Assembly (NCBI GenBank): GCA_019352055.1
Contig: JABBOB010000001.1
Coordinates: 28,559 to 92,558 of the forward strand
Direction: 5' to 3'
Source of the DNA: Acidobacteriota bacterium
GTDB taxonomy: Bacteria; Actinomycetota; Actinomycetes; Actinomycetales; Microbacteriaceae
DNA: 64,000 nucleotides
Within the stretch, counting starts at the first letter, position 1, and each line of letters opens with the position of its first letter. The notes under the pieces are model-generated. The model was not told where the DNA came from, did not search any database, and was given only the letters and a program-made list of their open reading frames with translations. The position numbers were made by a program, and so were the translations under genes. Shown here one piece after another: positions 55,902-64,000 of the stretch.

Positions 55902-57488
55902 TCAGCCGGCCTGCGCGGGTGCCTCCTCGGCGACCTCGGGCAGCTCCCATGGGGCGGCCAGCGGGAAGTAGGTCCGCAGGAACGCCGTGACCTTCTGCGC
56001 GCGCACGTCCGGCGCCACCTCGGGGAAGCTGCCGTCGTTGAGGCAGAAGAAGTCGTAGTCGCGTCGCTTGCCGAGCCGCTTCAGCAGACCGAGCCCCTTG
56101 TGCGTCGTCGTGTCGACGTACAGCACGTTCGACGACGTGTTCGGCACGGCCCGGCCGGTCAGCAGCGCGTAGTAGTGGTACAGGCTGTTCGTGACGGAGA
56201 TGTTGTCCTTCGCACGGAAGGGGCTCGAGGCCGTCGCGACGAACTCCGCCTCGAAGACCTGCTCCATCTCCAGGATCACGCTCTTCGTGAGCGGTGCCGC
56301 CGCGTGCTCGAGGTGCCGGGTGATCACCCGCCCGAACCGCTCGCGCAGCAGCGCGCGGTTCACCCGCGCGGCGTTCTCGAACCCGCTGCGGGCCGGGTCG
56401 TTGTCCCCGAGCCCGATCCGGGTGTCCGCCTCGATGAACCGGCTGACCCCACCCGGGGAGAAGAACACGTCGGGCCGGAGCGGACGCCCGATGAACATGT
56501 CGTCGTTCGAGTAGATGAAGTGCTCGGACAGGCCCTCGATGTGGTGCAGCTGGCTCTCCACCGCCTGCGAGTTGTGCGTCGGGAGGACCGACGGATCCTT
56601 GAAGAACGCCTCGCTCGGGACGATGCGCACCCGCGGGTGGTCGGCGAGCCACGCCGGCGCCTTCGAGTCCGTGGCGATGTAGATGGTGCGCACCCAGGGC
56701 AGGAAGGTGTGGACCGAGCGCAGCGCGTAGCGCAGCTCGTCGATCTGCCGGTACCGCGCCTCCGAGTCGTCGCCCTCGCCGACGACGTAGGAGGCCATGC
56801 GGCGCGCCCGAGCGCGCTGCCACTCCTTGTCCGTGCCGTCGACCCAGGAGAACACCATGTCGATCGGGAACGTCACGTCGGACACGAGGTCCGTGAACAT
56901 GTCGTGGATCGTGGACCACGTCCGGCCGTAGCGCTCCGTCGTGCCCGGCAGCATCTCGGCGGTGATGAAGCGCCGGCGCGTGAGCGCGTTCGGGGCCGGC
57001 ACGCGCACCTCGGCGCCCTGCCGCACCCAGAACTCGAACCGGACACCGCCGGACGGGTCGGCGTGCAGCACGCCGGCGTCGTCCACGCGGGGTCGGTAGA
57101 GGGAGAGGAGGCGGTCGACGCGGGCGGGGGCCACGTCACCGTCCGCGATCAGCACCGTCTCCTCCCGCGGCTGGAGGTTGCGCTTCACCGCGACGGAGAG
57201 GAACGGCTCGTCGGCGCACGCGGCGACGAGGGCGCGGGTGACCGCGAGGCGTTCGAGCTCGTCGACGACGAGGATGGGGCGGTGTGCGTCGTCGCGGACG
57301 AGCAGGTACTCGATGTCCGCCGCGTCCATCGCCTCGGCCAGGAACAGGAGGTCGGCGATGCGCGCCTCGGTCGGCGTCTCACGACGGCCCGTGAGAGCGA
57401 GCACGCCGTCGACGTCGACGACGTCCGGGCGGGACCGGATCCGCGAAGCGGGACTCTGCAGGGGGCGCAGCTTGGAGCGCACGGGCAT
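55902..57488 (-). CDS. Stealth family capsular/sugar-phosphate transferase-like protein
   Basis: 528 aa; PIDMVFSWVDGTDKEWQRAR, RQIDELRYALRSVHTFLPWVRTIYIATDS, PTHNSQAVESQLHHIEGLSEHFIYSNDDMFIGRPL, FRAKDNISVTNSLYHYYAL. Confidence 0.92.
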   Translation of the reverse strand: MPVRSKLRPLQSPASRIRSRPDVVDVDGVLALTGRRETPTEARIADLLFLAEAMDAADIEYLLVRDDAHRPILVVDELERLAVTRALVAACADEPFLSVAVKRNLQPREETVLIADGDVAPARVDRLLSLYRPRVDDAGVLHADPSGGVRFEFWVRQGAEVRVPAPNALTRRRFITAEMLPGTTERYGRTWSTIHDMFTDLVSDVTFPIDMVFSWVDGTDKEWQRARARRMASYVVGEGDDSEARYRQIDELRYALRSVHTFLPWVRTIYIATDSKAPAWLADHPRVRIVPSEAFFKDPSVLPTHNSQAVESQLHHIEGLSEHFIYSNDDMFIGRPLRPDVFFSPGGVSRFIEADTRIGLGDNDPARSGFENAARVNRALLRERFGRVITRHLEHAAAPLTKSVILEMEQVFEAEFVATASSPFRAKDNISVTNSLYHYYALLTGRAVPNTSSNVLYVDTTTHKGLGLLKRLGKRRDYDFFCLNDGSFPEVAPDVRAQKVTAFLRTYFPLAAPWELPEVAEEAPAQAG

Positions 57489-57673
57489 GGCGGGGTCCCC
57501 CCTCGAGGTCGTGGAGCTTCGCTGACGGTCCTCCTGCCGCTCGTCCTGTGGTCGACAGGGTCGGCGTCGTCTGGCGGCGCCCCGGAGGGGGCGGTGCTGA
57601 GGGCGATGCTACCGGCCGCCCGATCCGGTCGAACACCTGGTCGGCTGCGAGATCGCCGCGACTCGCGGGTCGC

Positions 57674-58216
57674 TCAGCCGAGCAGTCGCCGGAGCTCCTC
57701 GGCCCAGGTGTCGTACCCGGCCTCGGTCAGGTGGAGACGGTCGGTCGTCAGGTCTGCTCGCAGCTCCCCGTCCTCCTCCGCGAACATGGGCCACAGGTCG
57801 AGGAACTCCGCCTTGACCGTGCCGGCGAACTGCCGCACGTGGATGTTCACCTCGCGGATCCAGTCGGCCCGCTCCCGCTCGCGCGGCAGCACCGAGCACA
57901 CGACGAGCCGGGCGTCGGGCAGCTCGTGCCGCAGCTGGAACATGATCTCCTCGAGCCCGCGGACGACCTGCTCGACGGTGGCCCGCCGGGACTCGTTCGT
58001 GCCCGCCATCACGACGACCGTCGCGGGCCGTGCGGCGATGACGTCGTCCAGGCGTGCGGCGATGTCGGCCGTCGTGTCACCGGCGACGCCGGCGTTGACG
58101 ACCTCCAGGTCGGGGAACGCCCGATCCCACGGGCCCGCCTGCGTGAGGCTGTCACCGAGCAGGACGAGCGGTCCTCCAGGCGCGGCGTCGGGCGGGAGTG
58201 CTTCGGAGTCGCTCAC
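57674..58216 (-). CDS. SGNH/GDSL hydrolase
   Basis: 180 aa; LVLLGDSLTQAGPW, VVNAGVAGDTTADI, VVVMAGTNES, DRLHLTEAGYDTWAEEL. Confidence 0.93.
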   Translation of the reverse strand: MSDSEALPPDAAPGGPLVLLGDSLTQAGPWDRAFPDLEVVNAGVAGDTTADIAARLDDVIAARPATVVVMAGTNESRRATVEQVVRGLEEIMFQLRHELPDARLVVCSVLPRERERADWIREVNIHVRQFAGTVKAEFLDLWPMFAEEDGELRADLTTDRLHLTEAGYDTWAEELRRLLG

Positions 58217-58276
58217 CCGGCCAGGCTAGGGCGCCGTCCTGAGCGGGCCAAACGTCGGCGCGTAGGCTGGCCCGCC

Positions 58277-59002
58277 GTGCCCGCCCAGGAGACCCCCACC
58301 GTCGAATCCATCGCCGCGCTCATCGACCACGCGATCCTGAAGCCGGAGCTGACGGACGCCGAGGTCGCCGCCGACCTCGACGTCGCGGCCCGCTGGGCCG
58401 TGTTCAGCGTCTGCGTGCGCCCCTCCGACGTCGCCCGATCCGTCGCCCGCCTCGCCGGCACGCCGGTCGCGACCGGCACGGTCATCGGCTTCCCGCACGG
58501 GTCGACGTCCACCGCAGCCAAGACGGCGGAGAGCCGCAGGGCCCTCGACGACGGCGCGTCCGAGCTCGACATGGTGCTGCACATCGGCCGCCTGCGCAGC
58601 GGCGACATCGCCGCGGTCACGGACGACATCGCCGCCGTCGTCGCGGTCGCGGAGGGCCGCGTCGTCAAGGTCATCCTCGAGACCGCGTTCCTCAGCGACG
58701 ACGCCGTGGTGGCGGGATCGAAGGCCGCCGAGGCGGCCGGTGCCTCCTTCGTGAAGACGTCGACCGGGTTCGCGGGCGGGGGCGCGACGCTGCACCACCT
58801 CCGCCTGATGCGGGGCGCGGTCTCCCTCGCCGTCCGGGTGAAGGCGTCGGGCGGCGTTCGAGGGCTCGACACCCTCCTCGAGATGCGCGCGATCGGCGTC
58901 GACCGGTTCGGCACCAGCGCGACCGACACGATCCTCCGCGACGTGCAGCGCCTCGTCACCACGGGCAGCACCTCCGGGGCGACGGACGGCTCCTCCTACT
59001 GA
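58277..59002 (+). CDS. deoC: Deoxyribose-phosphate aldolase
   Basis: GTG start; IDHAILKPELTDAEVAADLD, VCVRPSDVARSV, VIGFPHGSTSTAAKTAES, SFVKTSTGFAGGGATLHHLRLM, VKASGGVRGLDTLLEM. Confidence 0.96.
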   Translation: MPAQETPTVESIAALIDHAILKPELTDAEVAADLDVAARWAVFSVCVRPSDVARSVARLAGTPVATGTVIGFPHGSTSTAAKTAESRRALDDGASELDMVLHIGRLRSGDIAAVTDDIAAVVAVAEGRVVKVILETAFLSDDAVVAGSKAAEAAGASFVKTSTGFAGGGATLHHLRLMRGAVSLAVRVKASGGVRGLDTLLEMRAIGVDRFGTSATDTILRDVQRLVTTGSTSGATDGSSY

Positions 59003-59023
59003 TCCCCCGTCCGGGCGGATCAG
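58999..59023. terminator. Hairpin spanning the stop codons of deoC and ribF
   Basis: CTGATCC-cCCGTCCGGGc-GGATCAG; TGA 59000-59002 and TCA 59020-59022 both lie in the stem. Confidence 0.6.
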
Positions 59024-59961
59024 TGCTGCAGCGCGCGGACCTGATCCACGTCGACCGCGATCTGCGCGATCAGCGGGTCGATGCCCTCGTAGGCGACCTG
59101 GCCCCGGATGCGGTGGGTGAACTCGACGTCCACGACGTGCCCGTACAGGTCGAGCGTCTCGTCGAGCACGTGCGCCTCCACCTGCTTCGGCGGGACGCCG
59201 TCGAACGTCGGGTTGCTGCCCACCGAGATCGCCGCCGCGTAGACGGCGGGCGGGTCGATCGCGCGGTCGACGAGCCGGCCGGCGTACACGCCGTCCGCTG
59301 GGATCATGCCGTCGGACTGCTGCGCGAGGTTCGCGGTCGGGAAGCCGAGCTCGCGACCGCGGTGCGCGCCGTGGACCACCTCGCCGCGGACCGCGGGCGG
59401 GCGCCCGAGCAGCTCGGCCGCCTCCTCGATGGCGCCGGCACCGAGCAGCTCGCGGATCCAGGTCGACGAGACGCGCCGCGACTGCCTCGTCACCTGCCGC
59501 TGCACCCGGACCGCGAAGCCGTGCTCGGCGCCCATCCGCTCGAGCAGGGCCACGTCGCCGCGGCCGTGGTGGCCGAACCGGAAGTCGTCGCCGACGAGCA
59601 GCCGGCGCATGCCGAGCGGACCGAGCAGCAGGTCCAGGACGAACGCCTCGGGCTCGATCGCCGCGAGCGCCTCGTCGAAGCGGAGCACCACGGTCGCGGC
59701 GACACCGACCGACTCGAGCAGCTCGAGCTTCTGATCCAGGCCGACGAGGGGCGCAGGGCAGCGGTCGGGGCGGAGCACCTCGAGCGGGTTCCGGTCGAAG
59801 GTGACCACCACCGGCGCCAGGTCGTCGCCCGCGAGGTCGAGCAGGTCGTCGATGACGACGCGGTGACCGGTGTGCAGGCCGTCGAACTTGCCGATCGTCA
59901 CCGCGGACGGGCCGAACCCGGCAGGGACCGACTCGATCCCGGTGAAGCGCTGCACCCTCAC
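59020..59961 (-). CDS. ribF: Bifunctional riboflavin kinase / FAD synthetase
   Basis: GTG start at 59961 or 59955; VTIGKFDGLHTGHRVVIDDLL, VGDDFRFGHHGRGD, SSTWIRELLGAG, GRELGFPTANL, DGVYAGRL. Confidence 0.95.
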   Translation of the reverse strand: MRVQRFTGIESVPAGFGPSAVTIGKFDGLHTGHRVVIDDLLDLAGDDLAPVVVTFDRNPLEVLRPDRCPAPLVGLDQKLELLESVGVAATVVLRFDEALAAIEPEAFVLDLLLGPLGMRRLLVGDDFRFGHHGRGDVALLERMGAEHGFAVRVQRQVTRQSRRVSSTWIRELLGAGAIEEAAELLGRPPAVRGEVVHGAHRGRELGFPTANLAQQSDGMIPADGVYAGRLVDRAIDPPAVYAAAISVGSNPTFDGVPPKQVEAHVLDETLDLYGHVVDVEFTHRIRGQVAYEGIDPLIAQIAVDVDQVRALQH

Positions 59962-60392
59962 GCCTCCCGCGCGAACACGGCGCGCTGGCTGCGGAGGAAG
60001 AGCAGGCCGAGGATCGGGAGGGCGAGCGGGATCAGCAGGTACTCGAGCCCGAAGTACGCCCACACCGTGCTGCGATCGCCGGAGAACGGGAACAGCGAGA
60101 GGTCGATCACGGAGATCGCGCCGACGACGAGGACGCCGACCAGCTCGATCGTGATGGTCACCTGGGCGACCCGGAATGCGGTGCGCCCCGGGGTGATCAG
60201 CGCGATCGTGGCGATCAGGTACACGATCCCGGCGAACAGGGACAGGAGGTACGCGAGGGGCGCCACATCGAAGTGGACGACGATCTCGTAGACGCTGCGG
60301 GCGATCGCGGCGATCCACATGACGAAGTAGAAGACGATCAGGGTTCGGCCGGCACCGCTGGTCCTCGGACGGGCGGGCTTCGTCTCGGTCAT
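59958..60392 (-). CDS. Conserved integral membrane protein
   Basis: 144 aa with four hydrophobic segments; GTGA overlap with ribF. Confidence 0.75.
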   Translation of the reverse strand: MTETKPARPRTSGAGRTLIVFYFVMWIAAIARSVYEIVVHFDVAPLAYLLSLFAGIVYLIATIALITPGRTAFRVAQVTITIELVGVLVVGAISVIDLSLFPFSGDRSTVWAYFGLEYLLIPLALPILGLLFLRSQRAVFAREA

Positions 60393-60435
60393 CGCCCTGG
60401 GATTCTTGCAGTTCCCGGCCGGACGGGTGGTCGGA

Positions 60436-60804
60436 TCATGCGCCCTGCACCGTCCAGATGATCTGCATCCGCACGAACATCACGGCCACCGCGAAGCAGG
60501 CGATGCCCACGACGACCACGGACCACCGGGTCCGTTCGGTCAACGCCCAGAAGATCGCGGCCGGCGGGATGACGAGCGCCGAGATCAGGTACGCGTAGAA
60601 CTCGGCGATGCTGCCGGTGGGCGGGTTGCCGACGAAGGGCGCCACGATCGCGATCACGAGCTGGGCGAGCAGCGTCAGCTCGACGACCGCCGGCCCTGCG
60701 AGCGACACGTCGGAGGGCTTGCGGCCGGCGAGCCCGAGCCCGAGCCCCAGCAGGGCGGCCACACCGGCGATGATCGCTGCGACGGTCGTGAAGCCGAGGA
60801 TCAC
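60436..60804 (-). CDS. Hypothetical membrane protein
   Basis: GTG at 60804 overlapping the truB stop; VILGFTTVAAIIAGVAALLGLGLGLAG..., four TM-like segments. Confidence 0.7.
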   Translation of the reverse strand: MILGFTTVAAIIAGVAALLGLGLGLAGRKPSDVSLAGPAVVELTLLAQLVIAIVAPFVGNPPTGSIAEFYAYLISALVIPPAAIFWALTERTRWSVVVVGIACFAVAVMFVRMQIIWTVQGA

Positions 60805-61667
60805 GCCGCGGTCCCCTCGGTCGCCAGGTTCATGAGCACCCGGGAGCGGCCTCCCTGGATCTCCACGAGACCGATGAGCGCGCCGTCGCCGCCGACCGCC
60901 GCCACGACCGGCGCGTCCGCGAGCCCGGTGGGGAGGCGCTTGCCCTGCCGGAGCGCGATGCGCTCCGCCTCGTCGAGCACGAGCACGGGGAAGAGCCTCG
61001 CCGCGACGTCCGCCGGGCTGCGGAGCGGCAGCGGGTCCTCGAGCGCACCGGCGTCGGCGACGTCGAACGGGCCGACGCGGGTGCGCCGCAGCGCGGTGAG
61101 GTGCCCTCCCACCCCGAGACGGGCGCCCAGGTCCCTGGCGAGCGCGCGGATGTAGGTGCCGGAGCTGCACTCGACGACCGCGTCGAGCTCGTCGTCGCGG
61201 GTCGCGAGCACTTCGAACCGCCGGATCGTGATACGTCGGGACGGCAGGTCGACGGTCTCCCCCGCGCGGACGCGCTCGTGCGCGCGCCGCCCGTCCACGT
61301 GGACCGCGCTCACGGACGACGGCACCTGGTCGATCTCCCCGCTCAGGGCAGCGACCTCCTCCGGGATCCGCGCCCGGATCGCGTCGGTGAGGGGCGCGGG
61401 ATCGCCGAGCGGCGCTCCCTCCGCATCGTCCGTGGTCGTCGCGGATCCGAGCCGGATCGTGGCCGTGTAGGTCTTGTCCAGGCCGACGAGGTACGTGAGC
61501 AGCCGCGTCGCGCCGTCGACCCCGAGGATCATCAGCCCGCTCGCCGCCGGATCGAGGGTGCCTGCGTGGCCCACGCGACGAGTGCCGGCGAGCCGGCGCG
61601 TCCGCTGCACGAGATCGTGCGAGGTGGGGCCGACGGGCTTGTCCAGGAGGAGGAGGCCGGCGGTCAC
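60801..61667 (-). CDS. truB: tRNA pseudouridine(55) synthase TruB
   Basis: GTG start; GLLLLDKPVGPTSHDLVQRTRRLAGTRRVGHAGTLDPAASGLMILGVDGATRL, CSSGTYIRALARDLG. Confidence 0.97.
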   Translation of the reverse strand: MTAGLLLLDKPVGPTSHDLVQRTRRLAGTRRVGHAGTLDPAASGLMILGVDGATRLLTYLVGLDKTYTATIRLGSATTTDDAEGAPLGDPAPLTDAIRARIPEEVAALSGEIDQVPSSVSAVHVDGRRAHERVRAGETVDLPSRRITIRRFEVLATRDDELDAVVECSSGTYIRALARDLGARLGVGGHLTALRRTRVGPFDVADAGALEDPLPLRSPADVAARLFPVLVLDEAERIALRQGKRLPTGLADAPVVAAVGGDGALIGLVEIQGGRSRVLMNLATEGTAA

Positions 61668-61706
61668 CGGACCATCGTCCCATCCGGCACTGCCTACGCT
61701 CGTCAC

Positions 61707-62702
61707 GTGCGGATCGGCATCATCGGCGCGGGTGCGCTCGGCGGCACGTTCGCGGCACTGCTGGACCGCGCTGGCCACGAGGTCGTCGTCACCGCGCGGG
61801 GCGAGCAGCTCGACGCGATCCGCGCGCGCGGGCTGCGCCTGGAGGGCGCCTACGGCGATACGGTCGCGCATGTCGCCGCTGGGCCGGCGCTGGCCGACGC
61901 GCCCGAGTTGGCGCTGCTCGCCGTCAAGGCGCAGGACGCCCCGGCCGCGGCGGCGCAGAACGCCTCGGTGCTCGCCGGGGTGCCGGTCGTCGTCGTCCAG
62001 AACGGGCTGCGTGGGCCGCAGTCGCTCGCGCGCGCCCTGCCGACCTCGCCGCTCATCGGGGCCTCCTCGATGATCGCGGCCTCCTTCCTCACCCCCGGTG
62101 TCGTGACCGTGACGGCCGCCGGGGTGACCGTGCTGGCGCCCGGCTCGGCGACCCTCCTCGACCTCGGCCGGGCGGCGGCGGTGCTCGGCGCCGTCGCCGA
62201 GGTGCGCACCGCACGGGACCTCGCGGGGCTGCAGTGGTCGAAGCTCGTCGTGAACCAGCTGAACGCGGCGCCCGCGATCACCGGGCTCGGGCTGCAGGAG
62301 GCGCTCGGCTCGGGCCCGCTGACCGTCGCGCTCGCTGCGGCGATGCGCGAGACGATCCGGGTCGCCCGGGCGGACGGGGTCCGGCTGGAAGGGCTGCCGG
62401 CGCTGTCGCCGGCGCTGATCCGTACGCTCGACCTGCTGCCGCTCCCCCTCGCCGGCCGGGTGCTGCGCCGCGGGGTGCTCCAGCGGATGGGGGCCGTGCC
62501 GAACCCCGGCAGCACGCTGCAGAGCATCCGCCGCGGCCGCCCGACGGAGATCGACCACCTGTCTGGAGCGGTCGTGGAGGCCGGGGCGCGGCTCCGCGTG
62601 CCGACACCCGTCAACGGACGTCTCGTCGACCTCGTGCACCGCACCTCGTCGAGCGGGACGTTCCTGCCGCCGGACGAAGCCGGCCGGCTCCTGCTGGGCT
62701 AG
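61707..62702 (+). CDS. panE: 2-dehydropantoate 2-reductase
   Basis: GTG start; RIGIIGAGALGGTFAALLDRAGHEVVVTARG, LALLAVKAQD, VVVVQNGLRG, WSKLVVNQLNAAPAITGLGLQEAL. Confidence 0.9.
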   Translation: MRIGIIGAGALGGTFAALLDRAGHEVVVTARGEQLDAIRARGLRLEGAYGDTVAHVAAGPALADAPELALLAVKAQDAPAAAAQNASVLAGVPVVVVQNGLRGPQSLARALPTSPLIGASSMIAASFLTPGVVTVTAAGVTVLAPGSATLLDLGRAAAVLGAVAEVRTARDLAGLQWSKLVVNQLNAAPAITGLGLQEALGSGPLTVALAAAMRETIRVARADGVRLEGLPALSPALIRTLDLLPLPLAGRVLRRGVLQRMGAVPNPGSTLQSIRRGRPTEIDHLSGAVVEAGARLRVPTPVNGRLVDLVHRTSSSGTFLPPDEAGRLLLG

Positions 62703-62711
62703 CGGACCCGG

Positions 62712-63299
62712 TCAGCAGGCGTCCTCGAAGCGGCGCCGCGGGTGCTCGGCGTCGGTGAGGTCGAAGCTGGCGTTGGCGAGCTTGCGTGCGTCGAGGCGAC
62801 GGAACGCCAGGTCGACGAGCGCCGCCCACGGTGCGGGGTCCCCGCCGGGGAGGCGGGCCCCATCGTGCTCCGCTGCGGCCTCGCGCGGCAGCTGCAACCA
62901 GGCGCTCGTGTGCCAGATCCCGGCGAGGTCGCCGAGGTGGAGGAATGGTCCCGACACGACCAGCACCGCGCGCTCCGCGGATGCGCCGTCGAGCCGGCCG
63001 CTCCGGAACGGCGTCAGCACCTCCGCACGGAACGCGGTCTCGTCGAAGAACCGGTCGGGCGACGCCGCCCGGGGCCGGACCGCGAACCGGCCCATCGGCA
63101 GGGCGACCGCCGGCACGCCTTCCGCGGCGAACGCGGCGGCGAGGTCGGCGCCGAAGCGCTCCCTGGCCGAGACCGGGTCGCCTTCCGGATCCTCGACGCC
63201 GTCGAGGCCGACCACGATGCGGCCGCGCGGATGCACCTGCAGGACCTCGCGCGCGTACTCGGCGATCACGTCCGCACGGGCGGGCTGCCATCGGGCCAT
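62712..63299 (-). CDS. Uridine kinase-like protein with degenerate P-loop
   Basis: 195 aa; RIVVGLDGVEDPEGDPVSARERFGADLAAAFAAEGVPAV resembles uridine kinase-like N-termini but lacks GxxGxGK[ST]. Confidence 0.65.
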   Translation of the reverse strand: MARWQPARADVIAEYAREVLQVHPRGRIVVGLDGVEDPEGDPVSARERFGADLAAAFAAEGVPAVALPMGRFAVRPRAASPDRFFDETAFRAEVLTPFRSGRLDGASAERAVLVVSGPFLHLGDLAGIWHTSAWLQLPREAAAEHDGARLPGGDPAPWAALVDLAFRRLDARKLANASFDLTDAEHPRRRFEDAC

Positions 63300-63326
63300 G
63301 CTCCCGACGGTAGCCGCCTACGCTCG

Positions 63327-63725
63327 ATGCCGATGACGACCACCCGCGTGCAGCAGGCCAGGGAGGCCGATGTGGCCGAGATCGAGCGGCTGGTCGAGCG
63401 CTCGGGGCCGCGTGCCGCGCGGCTCGACTGGTCGACGGTGATCTCCGCACTGGGGGCGTTCGTCGCGGTCGCCGACGACCGGATCGCCGGGGTGATGGTG
63501 CTGTGGCCCCACCCGGATCACGTCCGCATCGAGGCCTTCACGATCGACCCCGCCGAGCGGGGCGGCGGGGTGGGCGGAGCCCTGCTCGACCACGCCGAGC
63601 GGCTCGCAGCCGGGACGGGCGGGCTCCGCCTCCTCGCCGAGGCCGTCACGCCCGGCGTGCTCGCGTTCGCTGCCGGGCGCGGCTTCGTCGAGCGCGACGG
63701 GGTGCTCGAGAAGCGGCTGGCGTGA
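63327..63725 (+). CDS. GNAT family N-acetyltransferase
   Basis: 133 codons; RVQQAREADVAEIERLVERSG, IEAFTIDPAERGGGVGGALLDHAERLA. Confidence 0.9.
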   Translation: MPMTTTRVQQAREADVAEIERLVERSGPRAARLDWSTVISALGAFVAVADDRIAGVMVLWPHPDHVRIEAFTIDPAERGGGVGGALLDHAERLAAGTGGLRLLAEAVTPGVLAFAAGRGFVERDGVLEKRLA

Positions 63726-64000
63726 CCGCGCTGGACCCCCGGCTCGTCACCGACTGGTTCGCCGAGCACGCGCGCGACCTGCCGTGGCGACGACCGGGGT
63801 TCAGCGCCTGGGGCACGCTGGTGTCGGAGTTCATGCTGCAGCAGACCCAGGTGGCCCGGGTCGTGCCGATCCTCGAGCAGTGGCTGCGTCGCTGGCCGAA
63901 CCCGGCCGACCTGGCCGCGGCACCTCCGGCCGAGGTGCTGCGTGCCTGGGGGCGCCTCGGCTACCCCCGGCGGGCGCTGCGGCTGCGGGAGGCGGCGGTG
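63722..64000 (+). CDS. mutY: A/G-specific adenine glycosylase, N-terminal part (runs off window)
   Basis: GTG overlapping the GNAT stop; VTDWFAEHARDLPWRRPGFSAWGTLVSEFMLQQTQVARVVPILEQWLRRWPNPADLAAA. Confidence 0.93.
   Translation, partial: MTALDPRLVTDWFAEHARDLPWRRPGFSAWGTLVSEFMLQQTQVARVVPILEQWLRRWPNPADLAAAPPAEVLRAWGRLGYPRRALRLREAAV

Overview
High-GC actinobacterial chromosomal segment (Microbacteriaceae-like, inferred from gene content). It is densely coded, with about 55 supportable genes. I saw no IS element, prophage, CRISPR array, rRNA or tRNA by eye. The standout is a tightly overlapping minus-strand operon at about 7003-16798. It resembles the Nit1C / MSMEG_0565-0572 / Sll0783-0787 'nitrogen starvation' cluster and contains the MSMEG_0572-like protein, a radical SAM protein, a GNAT-AIR synthase fusion, a nitrilase, MSMEG_0570-like and MSMEG_0569-like proteins and an MSMEG_0565-like glycosyltransferase. 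It also carries a second nitrilase-fold protein with the catalytic Cys replaced by Ser and the Glu by Asp, a terminal AMP-dependent ligase and a leading amidohydrolase. Other modules are Ku-LigD NHEJ, psuG plus a PfkB kinase, ribF-truB, DUF1501/DUF1800, YidC-like/DUF6412, HelD-like and MarP-like proteins, a Stealth-type phosphotransferase and the start of mutY. Two genes look disrupted: an APH-family kinase (1-nt frameshift) and a DUF6328-like membrane protein (frameshift plus in-frame stop). Several paralogues appear to have lost active-site or ligand residues. Long antisense ORFs in the track are treated as GC-driven artefacts. All family calls are from reading the protein sequence; no database search was run.
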